Positions 16,722 through 24,520 of a stretch of 64,000 nt of DNA are shown piece by piece. The notes beneath the pieces are model-generated. The model ran no database searches, was not told where the DNA came from, and saw only the letters and a program-made list of their open reading frames with translations. This DNA comes from Agromyces sp. Soil535 (GTDB taxonomy: Bacteria; Actinomycetota; Actinomycetes; Actinomycetales; Microbacteriaceae), in the NCBI RefSeq assembly GCF_001428255.1, contig NZ_LMRW01000006.1:40439-104438 (forward strand), read 5' to 3'. The position numbers and the translations under genes were made by a program. Each line of letters opens with the position of its first letter. The stretch's first letter is position 1.

Positions 16722-19091
16722 ATGGCGTCTGCAGACCAACGACCCGGCCCCGCACGATCCGGCGTCTCACGACGTGGCTTCCTGGGGGCCACCTTCGCCG
16801 CCGGAGTGCTCCTCGTGGCGGAACCGAGCCCAGTCTCGGCGACCGCCGCGACCGGCGACGTGACGCTCACCGCGAGCGGCATCAGCATCCTCGCCAGCGT
16901 CGGCGGTCGCGTGGCGATCCGTGACGGGTCGAACACCGTCAGGTCGCAGGGCTCGAAGTTCCAGGTGAAGGACACCGCGGCCGGCATCCAGCTCTCCACG
17001 GGCGGAACGCCGACGCTCATCACGCTCGCCGACGGCACGCCCGCGATTCGCATGGACTACGTGATGCCGGCTTCCGTCGGCACCACCACGGTCTCCGGGC
17101 TGTTCACGGTCTCGACGAACCGCGCGCACCTCGAGTGGCACATCAGCGGACCGTCGACGCTGATCCCCGACGGATTCCTCTTCAGCCGCGCCATCGCGGG
17201 CGCCACCGAGCCCGATCGCTTCGTGCCTATCACGGAATGGGTGCGCGACGCCGGCGGCGGCATCCCGTTCGAAGTCAACATGGGCATGGCGCACACGTCG
17301 ACATGGGGCGAGCTGCACGGCATGTTCCTGCTCGAGCGCTCCAAGCAGGCGTGGACCAACGGCACGTGGGTGCACTCCCCCGGCACGTTGCAGCCCGACG
17401 GCAGCTATGTGAGCCAGGCCGACTTCATCTTCAGCTCGACCCGGCCGTCGGCAACGGCGGCCATCGGTACGAGCCGCGAGCTCGGCATCGAGATCTGGAC
17501 CGACCGCGACTTCAACATCTGGGATGCCGCCGGCGAGACCATCTCGGTCACGGCGCTCGTCGCGAACGGCGGGTCGGGCGAACGCAGCGTCGACCTCACG
17601 TGGTGGGTGAAGGACTTCAACGGGGCCGAGCTCGCGGCTGCAACGGTGACCGGCGTCGTCGCCGCGGCCTCCACCTGGGAGCACACCTTCACCATGTCGG
17701 CGCCCCGCCATGGCATCTCGGTCGCCGAGGTGTCGGCCGTGTCGGGAAGCGACGAAGCGTTCGCGCGAACGACGCTCGCCGTGCTCACGGCGCAGACGTA
17801 CACCGCCGGATCCCAGAGCATGTTCGGCATCGCGAACTACCCGTGGCTGCAGGTGCCGTCGGCGACGGCGGTGCTCGATCTCTGGCAGCGGGTCGGCGTC
17901 GACCGGGTGCGCATCTCGTACGCGGGCGGGCCGGGACTGCCGCCATCGGCATTCGACGAGCGCGGGATGTCACACAACATCGAGCTGCAGCCCTCCCTCG
18001 ACGTCACCGATGCGGCCGCCGCGCAATGGGCGACGACGAACGTCGCGACCGCGATCGCGGCCGGCGCCGAGTACTTCGAGGTCGGCAACGAGCTCAACCG
18101 CCCGTTCAACACCGGCGTCGCCGCGCAGGCCTACCTCGACAAGGCGTTGCGCCCTGTCGTGAATGCCGTGCAAGCCAGCGGGGCGCCGCTGAAGATCCTC
18201 AACAACGGCCTCGCCGGCATGGACAAGCCATGGGTCGAGAACTTCATCGCCGGCGGCGGCTGGGACCTGATCGACGGCTTCGCCTTCCACCCCGGCCGAG
18301 GCAACTTCACCCCCGACTTCGATCCCGAGGGTGACGACTGGTCGGCCGGCGCCACCGGCCTGTACTGGAACTTCTACGGCGGCCTCCGCCAGCTGAAGGC
18401 GCTCATGGCCGAGCACGGCGAGAAGGAGATCTGGCTCACCGAGGCCTACGCGTGCACCCGCCCCAACGGGTGGTGGAACGACACCTACCGGCACGCCGCC
18501 GAGAACGTGTTCCTCACGTTCGCGCTCGCGAAGGCGGAGGGCATCCGCTGCGTGAACTGGTACCAGTTCCATGACAGCGTGCTCGGCAACGCGCGGGCCG
18601 CCGACCCCGAGAACGTCGAGTACCACTTCGGCCTCATGAACCGCGATGTCAGCGCCAAGCCGTCGCTGCTGGCCTATGCGACGGCGGCGAAGGCGTTCGA
18701 CCAGGCCGCGTTCCTCGGCTGGCTCGACTTCGACGACCCGAACCTCAGGGGATTGTTCTTCGACACCCCCGACGGCGAAGCGGCGGTGCTCTGGAGCCGC
18801 GCCGACGGCTACTTCCTGAACGCCGACCACGACCCCGCCGGACGGTACTTCCCGGCTCCCGAGGTCTGGGTCGACCCGTGGCCGACCAAGACCCCCCTCA
18901 GCGTGGTCACCATCGGCGAATCGGCACGCCAGGTGGATGCGATCGGCCAGACCACCGCACTCCCGGTCAACGCGCACACGACCACCATCGTGCTCGACGG
19001 CGCCCCGCGCATCTTCTACGGGCTCCGGCTCACCGGCAGCAGCGAGGCGGCGTCGTCGAGGTTCGGTCTGGTCACGGTGCGCGCACACTAG
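16722..19091 (+). CDS. Tat-exported clan GH-A-like glycoside hydrolase (789 aa)
   Basis: Secreted glycosidase. The N-terminus has a twin-arginine signal, SRRGFLGATFAAGVLLVA, with a likely cleavage after VSA near residue 45. A beta-rich region follows to about residue 360. Then comes a TIM-barrel part with EVGNELNRPF (Glu457, likely acid/base after Asn) and EIWLTEAYA (Glu574, likely nucleophile), the arrangement of clan GH-A families such as GH39. The C-terminal part returns to beta structure. An AGGAG ribosome site 6 nt before the ATG fixes the start. It is divergent from the LacI operon across a shared operator and probably releases the sugar that operon imports. The GH family and substrate cannot be set without a search. 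Confidence 0.8.
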   Translation: MASADQRPGPARSGVSRRGFLGATFAAGVLLVAEPSPVSATAATGDVTLTASGISILASVGGRVAIRDGSNTVRSQGSKFQVKDTAAGIQLSTGGTPTLITLADGTPAIRMDYVMPASVGTTTVSGLFTVSTNRAHLEWHISGPSTLIPDGFLFSRAIAGATEPDRFVPITEWVRDAGGGIPFEVNMGMAHTSTWGELHGMFLLERSKQAWTNGTWVHSPGTLQPDGSYVSQADFIFSSTRPSATAAIGTSRELGIEIWTDRDFNIWDAAGETISVTALVANGGSGERSVDLTWWVKDFNGAELAAATVTGVVAAASTWEHTFTMSAPRHGISVAEVSAVSGSDEAFARTTLAVLTAQTYTAGSQSMFGIANYPWLQVPSATAVLDLWQRVGVDRVRISYAGGPGLPPSAFDERGMSHNIELQPSLDVTDAAAAQWATTNVATAIAAGAEYFEVGNELNRPFNTGVAAQAYLDKALRPVVNAVQASGAPLKILNNGLAGMDKPWVENFIAGGGWDLIDGFAFHPGRGNFTPDFDPEGDDWSAGATGLYWNFYGGLRQLKALMAEHGEKEIWLTEAYACTRPNGWWNDTYRHAAENVFLTFALAKAEGIRCVNWYQFHDSVLGNARAADPENVEYHFGLMNRDVSAKPSLLAYATAAKAFDQAAFLGWLDFDDPNLRGLFFDTPDGEAAVLWSRADGYFLNADHDPAGRYFPAPEVWVDPWPTKTPLSVVTIGESARQVDAIGQTTALPVNAHTTTIVLDGAPRIFYGLRLTGSSEAASSRFGLVTVRAH

Positions 19092-19151
19092 GTGAAGGGG
19101 TCGGGTGCCTCCAACGCGAGCTGACCATCAGCGAACTGCGCGCCCGACTTC

Positions 19152-19168
19152 GCGATCTGTCAGATCGC
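19152..19168. repeat. 17-bp palindrome GCGATCTG-T-CAGATCGC
   Basis: Perfect 8-1-8 dyad, too tight to act well as a terminator hairpin. It looks like a protein-binding site, but no regulator gene adjoins it. Confidence 0.5.
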
Positions 19169-19347
19169 CGTGCGAACCCAAGACGGTGCGCCCTGGCGCT
19201 GCACGAAGCGCTACGCGAGCACGAGGAGCAGGCAGCCGCCGAGACCGACCGCGTCGTCCCATGCGCCCGATCGCACCATCGTCGAGACTTCGGACAATCA
19301 CAGGGGTCTGTCCGCGTTCTTGTGTAAATGGTCATCGGCTCGGTTGT

Positions 19348-19509
19348 TCAGTTGAGTCCTAGGCGGTCGCCGTAGGTCATGGCCAGCACGTTCAGGATGC
19401 CCTTCCAGCCGGCGGTTTCGCCAGTGGGATTCGTGCGGTTGTGTTGTCGCTGCCGGGCTGCGAGGTAGAGCACCTTCAGCGCGGCCTGTTCGTTCGGGAA
19501 GTGCGTTCT
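19348..19509 (-). pseudogene. IS256-family transposase, C-terminal fragment
   Basis: The last 53 codons of a mutator/IS256-type transposase are recognisable: RTHFPNEQAALKVLYLAARQ, then GWKGILNVLAMTYGDRL and a stop. This corresponds to the final helix of the catalytic domain and the conserved C-terminal W-ALN-A-T-GDR block. Nothing upstream (higher coordinates) matches the family, so about 85% of the gene is missing, including the DDE residues. The sequence CAGGGGTCTGTCCGCGTTC near 19302 may be the surviving terminal repeat. The fragment marks an old insertion or recombination point beside fic. Confidence 0.75.
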
Positions 19510-19938
19510 TGCGGCGACGGTGCTGGAATTGGCGAATGCAGCGGACAAGAGGATGGGTATCCCGATCACCGACGGCCGGATCCTCAAGACTGCCGCACAC
19601 GTCGCCGAGATGATGGGCGTTGCAGTGTGTTCCGCGTGGCGGGTGGACTCGTCGGTCCTCGCACCCCTGATTCCGATCGCCCGGGGTCCGGTCGATGCGG
19701 TCGAGCAGAACCGGGCCCCGGAGACGGTTGACCCGAGCAGGCCTCGGAAGCGGTCGCGGCCTGTCGGATCGGGCGCGAAAGCCTGGTAACGAAGTTCGCC
19801 GCGCAGCCGTAGTGCCATTCCGCGGCACCCTGTTCTGGGTTGGAGAGCGTTCCGTAGCAGCAGATGCATCTCGGCTGGCCCCGAAGCGGACCGGTCAGGA
19901 AGGCGGTGTGGGCACCCTATCGGTAGGGTGCGACAGCC

Positions 19939-21228
19939 TCAGCGGCTGCGGACCCGGTCGCCGATTCGCGCGGCGAGGTCGTCGAGTTCGTCGAGGATGT
20001 CGGTGGCACCCCAGACTCGGTTGCGTTGGCGGTCGGTGACCTGGTGGATGATCCCGTCGTCGGCGAGCCGGTCCATCGCGGTGTAGACGCTGGAGAGAGG
20101 CGCACCCGTGAGCTCTTGCGCCTCTTCGGCGGAGAGGATCGGGTGCTCGGCGAGGATCCCCAGAACCTTGGCAGCGGCACTCCCGCGTCGCGGCTTGGAA
20201 ACCTCTAGCCACGCGTCGGGGAGCAGGGCGAGACGCTCCGCTGAGGTTGCGGCTTCTGTCGCTGCGATGCTCGCCCCCGATGCCGTGTCGAGGATGAACT
20301 CGCGGACCTCGCCGAGCCGGTATCGATTGACGAGGTCGAAGTAGCGGTCACGCTCGGCGAGCATTGCGGAGGCGACGGGCACGACGGTCTTGCTGGTGAG
20401 GCCGCGGCGGCGCCAGATCGCGTTGATCACGGCGCGCCCGATGCGGCCGTTGCCGTCGGTGAACGGGTGGATGGATTCGAACTGGGCGTGCGCGATTGCG
20501 GCTTGGGTGATCGGGTCGAGGTCATCCCGGTTCGCGAAGGCGATGAGGTCCGCCATGTACCCGTCGACGGTCTTCGGTGGCGGAGGGAGGTGCACAGCCC
20601 GAAGCGGGGAATGGTCGGACCCGCCGATCCAGTTCTGCACATCGCGGAGCGTGCCCGCGTAGCCGCGGTCGATCGGGTCGTCGGCCATGAGGATAGCGTG
20701 GGCGCCGAGGATGTCCTCGAGTCGGATGACACCATGTTCGCCGGCACGCACGATCATCTGGCCGAGCGCGACGGTCGCGGCGACCATGGAGGTCGCGGAC
20801 TCGTTCGCGCGGATGCCGGCGACCGCTCGCGCGTAGTCCTCCATGCTGGCGTCGACGTGCTCGATGCGGGACGAAGCGACGGACTCCGTGCGGAGGAGAA
20901 GCGCACCAAACGCCCGGATGTGGCTGCGGGGGTCAGCGTCTACAGCGAGGACGTCGCGGATGGCTGTGTTGATCACGCCAGCGAGTTCGGCGTCGACGTG
21001 GAAGTCAAGGTTGGCGATGCTCGGTGGGAGCGAGACGGTGATCTCCCGGAGCGTCCGGTCCTCGCGGCTGCCGTGCCGGCCGCTCTGCCGCCACGGGACG
21101 ACTGCGTGCTCGTGAGCGGGCCATCCGCCTTGGAGGCTGACGTCGGCGGCTCGGGTATCGCGCGTGCTGAACTCCCCACGGTTTGCGGAGTTCGCGCTGC
21201 GCGGATGCTTGCCTGGGGCGAACGTCAC
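19939..21228 (-). CDS. fic: Fic-domain protein with C-terminal winged helix (429 aa)
   Basis: Fic-type AMP (or other nucleotide monophosphate) transferase. The catalytic motif HPFTDGNGRIGR starts at His254. A Fic_N region precedes it, including SSRIEH at 119-124, which corresponds to the inhibitory helix motif S-x-x-x-E-G/N but has His in place of Gly/Asn. The flap region NWIGGSDHSPLRAVHLPPPP is present. The C-terminus (about 350-415) is a winged helix (EEAQELTGAPLSSVYTAMD, then LADDGIIHQVT), as in many chromosomal Fic proteins. GTG start behind an ideal GGAGGTGA ribosome site. The upstream region holds four copies of an octamer in a regular array, so autoregulation through the winged helix is plausible. 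The modification target is unknown. Confidence 0.92.
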   Translation of the reverse strand: MTFAPGKHPRSANSANRGEFSTRDTRAADVSLQGGWPAHEHAVVPWRQSGRHGSREDRTLREITVSLPPSIANLDFHVDAELAGVINTAIRDVLAVDADPRSHIRAFGALLLRTESVASSRIEHVDASMEDYARAVAGIRANESATSMVAATVALGQMIVRAGEHGVIRLEDILGAHAILMADDPIDRGYAGTLRDVQNWIGGSDHSPLRAVHLPPPPKTVDGYMADLIAFANRDDLDPITQAAIAHAQFESIHPFTDGNGRIGRAVINAIWRRRGLTSKTVVPVASAMLAERDRYFDLVNRYRLGEVREFILDTASGASIAATEAATSAERLALLPDAWLEVSKPRRGSAAAKVLGILAEHPILSAEEAQELTGAPLSSVYTAMDRLADDGIIHQVTDRQRNRVWGATDILDELDDLAARIGDRVRSR

Positions 21229-21241
21229 GTCGTCACCTCCA

Positions 21242-21313
21242 AACTCGGAATAAGCGTACTCCTATTCCGACTTAGACTGATAACTCGGAATAACGACACT
21301 TCTATTCCGACTT
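21242..21313. promoter_or_regulatory. Tandem duplicated dyad operator upstream of fic
   Basis: Two 32-bp direct repeats (21242-21273 and 21282-21313), each with TCGGAATA and TATTCCGA arms 10 nt apart. The four octamers lie at 21245, 21263, 21285 and 21303. The repeats differ at only four or five positions, all but one in the spacer. The fic promoter must lie within or beside this array, 14-85 bp before the GTG. Confidence 0.8.
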
Positions 21314-21645
21314 GTCAGGCCATCCCCAGGTCGGCGTTGCCCCAGCGTGCACCGCACGCTCGGCCGCCTCCACCCAGTGCGCCGCTTCGCCCGACCACCC
21401 TCTCCCCATCTTCGACGTCGAGCACGAGCTGCTGGTCCGGTGCGAACCGCCGACGCCGGGGAGGGTGACCAGGGCGCCGATGTGGAAGCCGGACAGGTGC
21501 TGAGTTCCTTCACGACGGGGCGCTGGACACCCGCCGCTCGGCTACTCAGCGCTCCCTCTGGCCGGGGGGACACAGGGATGCCGGCGACGACCGTCGCGAA
21601 ACGAATATGGTGACATCTAGTAGTTGATCTGATACAGTACTGGTC
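21314..21645. other. Gene-free stretch between fic operators and padR
   Basis: About 330 bp. A minus-strand frame of about 70 codons without a start (ending in ATPTWGWPDKSE inside the operator array) looks protein-like and may be the tail of a lost gene, but I cannot name it. The padR promoter is at the right edge. Confidence 0.4.
21633..21638 (+). promoter_or_regulatory. -10 box TACAGT of padR, probable leaderless start
   Basis: The hexamer ends 7 nt before the padR ATG, and no ribosome site is present. Confidence 0.55.
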
Positions 21646-22026
21646 ATGATCCAAGACACCGCAGACGAGGCGTTCACCGCCGACCTGCTCCGCGGCCACA
21701 CCGACACGATCGTGCTCGGCGTGCTCCGACGCCACGACAGCTACGGCTTCGAGATATACAAGTCGATCCGCGAGGCCACCGGCGGCGCGTATGAGATCAA
21801 GGAGGCCACGCTCTACGCGAGCTACCGACGTCTCGTGCGCGACGGACTCGCTGAGGCCTACTGGGGCGACGAGTCGCAGGGCGGCCGCCGCAAGTACTAC
21901 CGCATCACCGATGCCGGCAGAGCCGCATTCCGTTCCAACATCTCGACCTGGGTCGCGACCCGCGGCATCATCGACGACCTGCTGGGCACCGCGGTGCCCG
22001 CACACACGAAAGGCACCCGGGCATGA
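21646..22026 (+). CDS. PadR-family transcriptional regulator (126 aa)
   Basis: Winged-helix repressor of the PadR family. Family blocks are visible: LRGHTDTIVLGVLRRHDSYGFEIY (DNA-binding helices; block IVLGVLRRHDSYGFEIY at about 22-38), EIKEATLYASYRRLVRDG (recognition helix and wing) and GGRRKYYRITDAGR. Length fits the short PadR class. It overlaps the downstream membrane-protein gene by 4 nt (ATGA), which is the standard pairing of PadR regulators with permease-prefix membrane proteins that they repress. The ligand is unknown; small hydrophobic toxic compounds are typical of the family. Confidence 0.92.
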   Translation: MIQDTADEAFTADLLRGHTDTIVLGVLRRHDSYGFEIYKSIREATGGAYEIKEATLYASYRRLVRDGLAEAYWGDESQGGRRKYYRITDAGRAAFRSNISTWVATRGIIDDLLGTAVPAHTKGTRA

Positions 22027-22943
22027 ACGCCACCGACCCCATCCGACGCAGCACCGACGTGCACCGACTCCTCGACGAGGCGTTCGCCGGCGTCGAGCTC
22101 ACCCCCGAAGTGCAAGACCTCAAGGAGGAGATCCGCGACAACCTCCTCTTCCGTGTCGCCGAGCTCGAGGCATCCGGTGTCGAACCATCGGATGCCGCGC
22201 GGCGCGCCATGCGCGAACTCGGCGACGTGCGTGCCCTTGTCGACGGCGGCGCGAGTGCGCCCTCGTCTGGGCGCTCCGAGTCGGCCGCCGAGGCGGCCAT
22301 GCGGTACCGCGTGCGCCCGAAGCCCGGCTTCGTCGTGCGCACGGTGCTCCTGTCGATCCTCGCGGCGGCGGCGCTCGTGGTGCTCGTGCTCGGGCTCGCC
22401 GACGTGATGTCGCTCGGCACCGGCGTGCTGATCGGGCTCAGCGCGGTCTTCGGCGTCGCCCTTGGGGTCGTCACGGCGGATGCCCTGCGCCAGGAGACTA
22501 CGGCGAATCATCCGCTGCCCACAGGTCGCGCGGTCGCGTTCGGAGCGTCGACCGGGGTGCTGCTCGCCGGGCTCGCGTTCACGGCAGTCGTGATCGTGCG
22601 ACTCGACCTCGCGTGGATCATCCTCGGCGCCCTGCTCGTCGTCGCCGCGATCGCCGTACTCAGCTACCTCGGCGCGACGCAGACCAACCGGCACAAGGCG
22701 TGGATGCTCGAGCAGGAGCGCGCGGCCACCTTCGCGAACCGATTCGATGAGGATCCCGCTGCCGCAGCCCGGTTCGGCATCTATACCGCGGCGATCTGGA
22801 CCGTGGCCTTCGTGGTCGCCATCGTGCTCGGCCTCACGGTCGGCTGGATCTGGGCGCCCGTGGCGCTCGTCGGCGGGTTCGTGGTGATGCTCATCACGCT
22901 GGCGCGCATGCTGTTCGGCGCGGAGGCCGGCCGCAAGTCCTAG
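22023..22943 (+). CDS. Permease-prefix-domain membrane protein (306 aa)
   Basis: Membrane protein paired with PadR. Residues about 12-75 form the soluble permease-prefix/HAAS-like domain (ELTPEVQDLKEEIRDNLLFR, then GVEPSDAARRAMRELGDV), known from genes regulated by PadR and from the N-termini of FtsX-type permeases. After a linker come about six hydrophobic helices between residues 105 and 300. There is no MacB/FtsX domain, so it is not a complete ABC permease. Translation is coupled to padR by ATGA overlap. It may act as a membrane-stress or drug-response component; this is inferred only from the pairing. Confidence 0.82.
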   Translation: MNATDPIRRSTDVHRLLDEAFAGVELTPEVQDLKEEIRDNLLFRVAELEASGVEPSDAARRAMRELGDVRALVDGGASAPSSGRSESAAEAAMRYRVRPKPGFVVRTVLLSILAAAALVVLVLGLADVMSLGTGVLIGLSAVFGVALGVVTADALRQETTANHPLPTGRAVAFGASTGVLLAGLAFTAVVIVRLDLAWIILGALLVVAAIAVLSYLGATQTNRHKAWMLEQERAATFANRFDEDPAAAARFGIYTAAIWTVAFVVAIVLGLTVGWIWAPVALVGGFVVMLITLARMLFGAEAGRKS

Positions 22944-22968
22944 CGGTACGCGGCCTCGCGGATGCCAC

Positions 22969-23000
22969 GGGCGCGCCACCCTTACGCGGGCGGCGCGCCC
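22969..23000 (+). terminator. GC-rich hairpin after the PadR operon
   Basis: GGGCGCGCC and GGCGCGCCC form a perfect 9-bp stem with a 14-nt loop, 26 bp after the stop codon and before the tRNA promoter. There is no U tract, as is common in actinobacteria. Confidence 0.5.
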
Positions 23001-23040
23001 GTCGGCGTGATGGCCCTGCGCCTAGACTGATCGGGCACTC

Positions 23041-23122
23041 GCGGGAGTGGTGGAATCGGCAGACACGCAGGATTTAGGTTCCTGTGCCTTCGGGCGTGAG
23101 GGTTCAAGTCCCTCCTTCCGCA
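23041..23122 (+). tRNA. tRNA-Leu (UAG)
   Basis: 82-nt class II tRNA with a variable arm (TGCCTTCGGGCGT). The acceptor arms GCGGGAG and CTTCCGC pair with one G-T wobble, the discriminator is A, and no CCA is encoded. The anticodon stem CAGGA/TCCTG encloses the loop TTTAGGT, giving anticodon TAG and reading CUA (and probably other CUN) codons. The T arm is GAGGG-TTCAAGT-CCCTC. A -10-like TAGACT lies about 12 nt upstream. A 14-bp copy of its T-arm region recurs at 23332. Confidence 0.95.
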
Positions 23123-23345
23123 CTCGAGTTGAGGCCCAACTTCCCCGTAATTCCGGGAGAGTTGGGGTCATTCCGTCCCGGTGAGCTCGCCCGGTGGACA
23201 CGTTTTGGACACAACCGAATTGAAATGCACCCGATCGAGAGCATCGGGCCCCTGATCCCAGCAGTTCACCTGATCGAAACCGGCCCAAAACCCGCGTGAT
23301 TCCAAGGAAGTGCCCGCCAATCGCGGTGAGTCGTGAGGGTTCAAG
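23123..23345. other. Possible integration scar next to tRNA-Leu
   Basis: CGTGAGGGTTCAAG occurs inside the tRNA (23095-23108) and again at 23332-23345, 237 bp apart. The DNA between holds a hairpin (about 23135-23167, arms CCCAAC/GTTGGG), two copies of TGGACAC and no gene. This is the layout left when an element inserted at a tRNA 3' end has been mostly deleted. The second copy overlaps the 3' end of the dehydrogenase gene. Confidence 0.5.
23135..23167 (+). terminator. Hairpin downstream of tRNA-Leu
   Basis: CCCAACT and AGTTGGG arms extend inward with a further C-rich/G-rich pairing around a short AT loop. It is well placed to end the tRNA transcript, though no U tract follows. Confidence 0.5.
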
Positions 23346-24396
23346 ATCTCCGTGGGTTGATGCTCATCTCGCGCATGAGGCGTGGGTCCACGTGGACCTT
23401 CGGACCTGGGCCGGCATCCGCGCCGCGCCGTCCGTCGAGTCGCGCGGGAACCTCGTCGAGGGCGACGACCTCGCTCACGATCGCGTCGGGCACGACGGCG
23501 CCGCTCGCGAAGCTCTCGATCGCGCCGGCCAGTCCGGGCGACGCGGACAGGATGCCGACCGCCGTGATGTCCTTGAGCGCGATCTCGCGACTGTCGACCA
23601 AGCTCGGAGTGGATGACAGCCCGATGTACACGACGCGTCCGGCCGGTTTGGCGAGACGGACCGACAGCGCGGGCATCGCATCGTTGCTCGTGGCCTCGAT
23701 GACCGCGTCGAACTGGTTCTCGTCAGCCGCGGCGAGTTCGCCGAGTTTCCACGTGTGCTGCACGCCCAAGGACCTCGCGAGCGCCAGCGAGCCGTCGCGG
23801 ACTCCCCCGACATGCGCCTCGGCGCCCGAAGCCAGTGCGAACTGGGCGGCGAGGAGTCCGATGGTGCCGGAGCCGAGGACCAGCACAATGTGGCCGGGCT
23901 CGATGTTCGCCGCCCGCGCGGCGCGCAGCGCGTTGCCTCCGGGTTCGACCAGGGCCGCGGCGGTCACGCTGACGTGCTCGGGGATCTCGTAGGTGAACCG
24001 CGTCGGGATGAGCAGCTTCTCGGCCAGCGCACCCGCCCAGTTGCCGCGAATCCCGACCTCCTCGCGGTTCGGGCAGACGTGGTGGTGGCCCGCGAGGCAG
24101 TACTCGCAGTAGCCGCAGCCGAGCATCGTGTCGCCGGTCACGCGCGTGCCGATCCAGGCTTCGTCGGCGGGGTCGCCTGCCGCAACCACACGCCCGGTCC
24201 ACTCATGCCCGAGCCGCAACGGGAACCGCGTGTGGCCCTGCTCGATGTAGGCCATCGCTCCCGTGTAGAGCTCCACGTCGGTGCCGCAGATCCCGACCCG
24301 TTCGACGTCGACGAGCAGCTCCCCTGCCGCCGGGACGGGGTCGGGCACATCGAACACCGCCGCCTCCCGGGGCGCGGTGACGACCAGCGCGCGCAT
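23341..24396 (-). CDS. Zinc-dependent medium-chain alcohol/polyol dehydrogenase (351 aa)
   Basis: NAD(P)-dependent dehydrogenase of the sorbitol/threonine dehydrogenase type. Catalytic zinc ligands lie in VERVGICGTDVEL (Cys) and RLGHEW (His-Glu). The structural zinc lobe is GCGYCEYCLAGHHHVC (four Cys). The cofactor motif is VLVLGSGTIGLLAAQFA. Length is typical. ATG chosen with GGTGAG ribosome site; a longer frame upstream has no family sequence. The C-terminus runs into the possible tRNA-derived repeat (last residues MREMSINPRRS), which may have replaced the original end. Divergent from an IlvD/Edd dehydratase across a dyad operator, so it probably oxidises a sugar or sugar alcohol feeding that enzyme. 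Confidence 0.9.
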   Translation of the reverse strand: MRALVVTAPREAAVFDVPDPVPAAGELLVDVERVGICGTDVELYTGAMAYIEQGHTRFPLRLGHEWTGRVVAAGDPADEAWIGTRVTGDTMLGCGYCEYCLAGHHHVCPNREEVGIRGNWAGALAEKLLIPTRFTYEIPEHVSVTAAALVEPGGNALRAARAANIEPGHIVLVLGSGTIGLLAAQFALASGAEAHVGGVRDGSLALARSLGVQHTWKLGELAAADENQFDAVIEATSNDAMPALSVRLAKPAGRVVYIGLSSTPSLVDSREIALKDITAVGILSASPGLAGAIESFASGAVVPDAIVSEVVALDEVPARLDGRRGADAGPGPKVHVDPRLMREMSINPRRS

Positions 24397-24480
24397 CAGC
24401 TCACCGTGGCCGGGTCGGCGGCAAATGTGGTCATGGATTCCTGGGTCCATTGCGGGATGGCTGCCATGCCAACATTCTGA

Positions 24481-24502
24481 GTGTTGGCGGACCATTCAAC
24501 AC
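24481..24502. promoter_or_regulatory. Dyad GTGTTG-N10-CAACAC between divergent sugar genes
   Basis: 6-bp perfect inverted repeats 18-40 bp before the dehydratase start and 85-106 bp before the dehydrogenase start. It is likely an operator for a shared regulator encoded elsewhere; no regulator gene adjoins. Confidence 0.5.
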
Positions 24503-24520
24503 GATGGAAAACGGGGTTCA

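Larger units (their letters stand above)
19092..19938. other. 850 bp of decayed intergenic DNA
   Basis: Between the glycosidase and fic. It contains a 17-bp palindrome (19152-19168), an IS256-type transposase fragment with a possible inverted-repeat end near 19302-19330, and frames on both strands at 19510-19870 that I cannot assign. GC is lower than in neighbouring genes, in keeping with transferred and degraded DNA. Confidence 0.55.

Noticed and set aside
23022..23288. Minus-strand frame of 88 codons with VRKEGLEPSRPKAQEPK
   Set aside because: This is the antisense of tRNA-Leu plus flank, a well-known false gene in databases.
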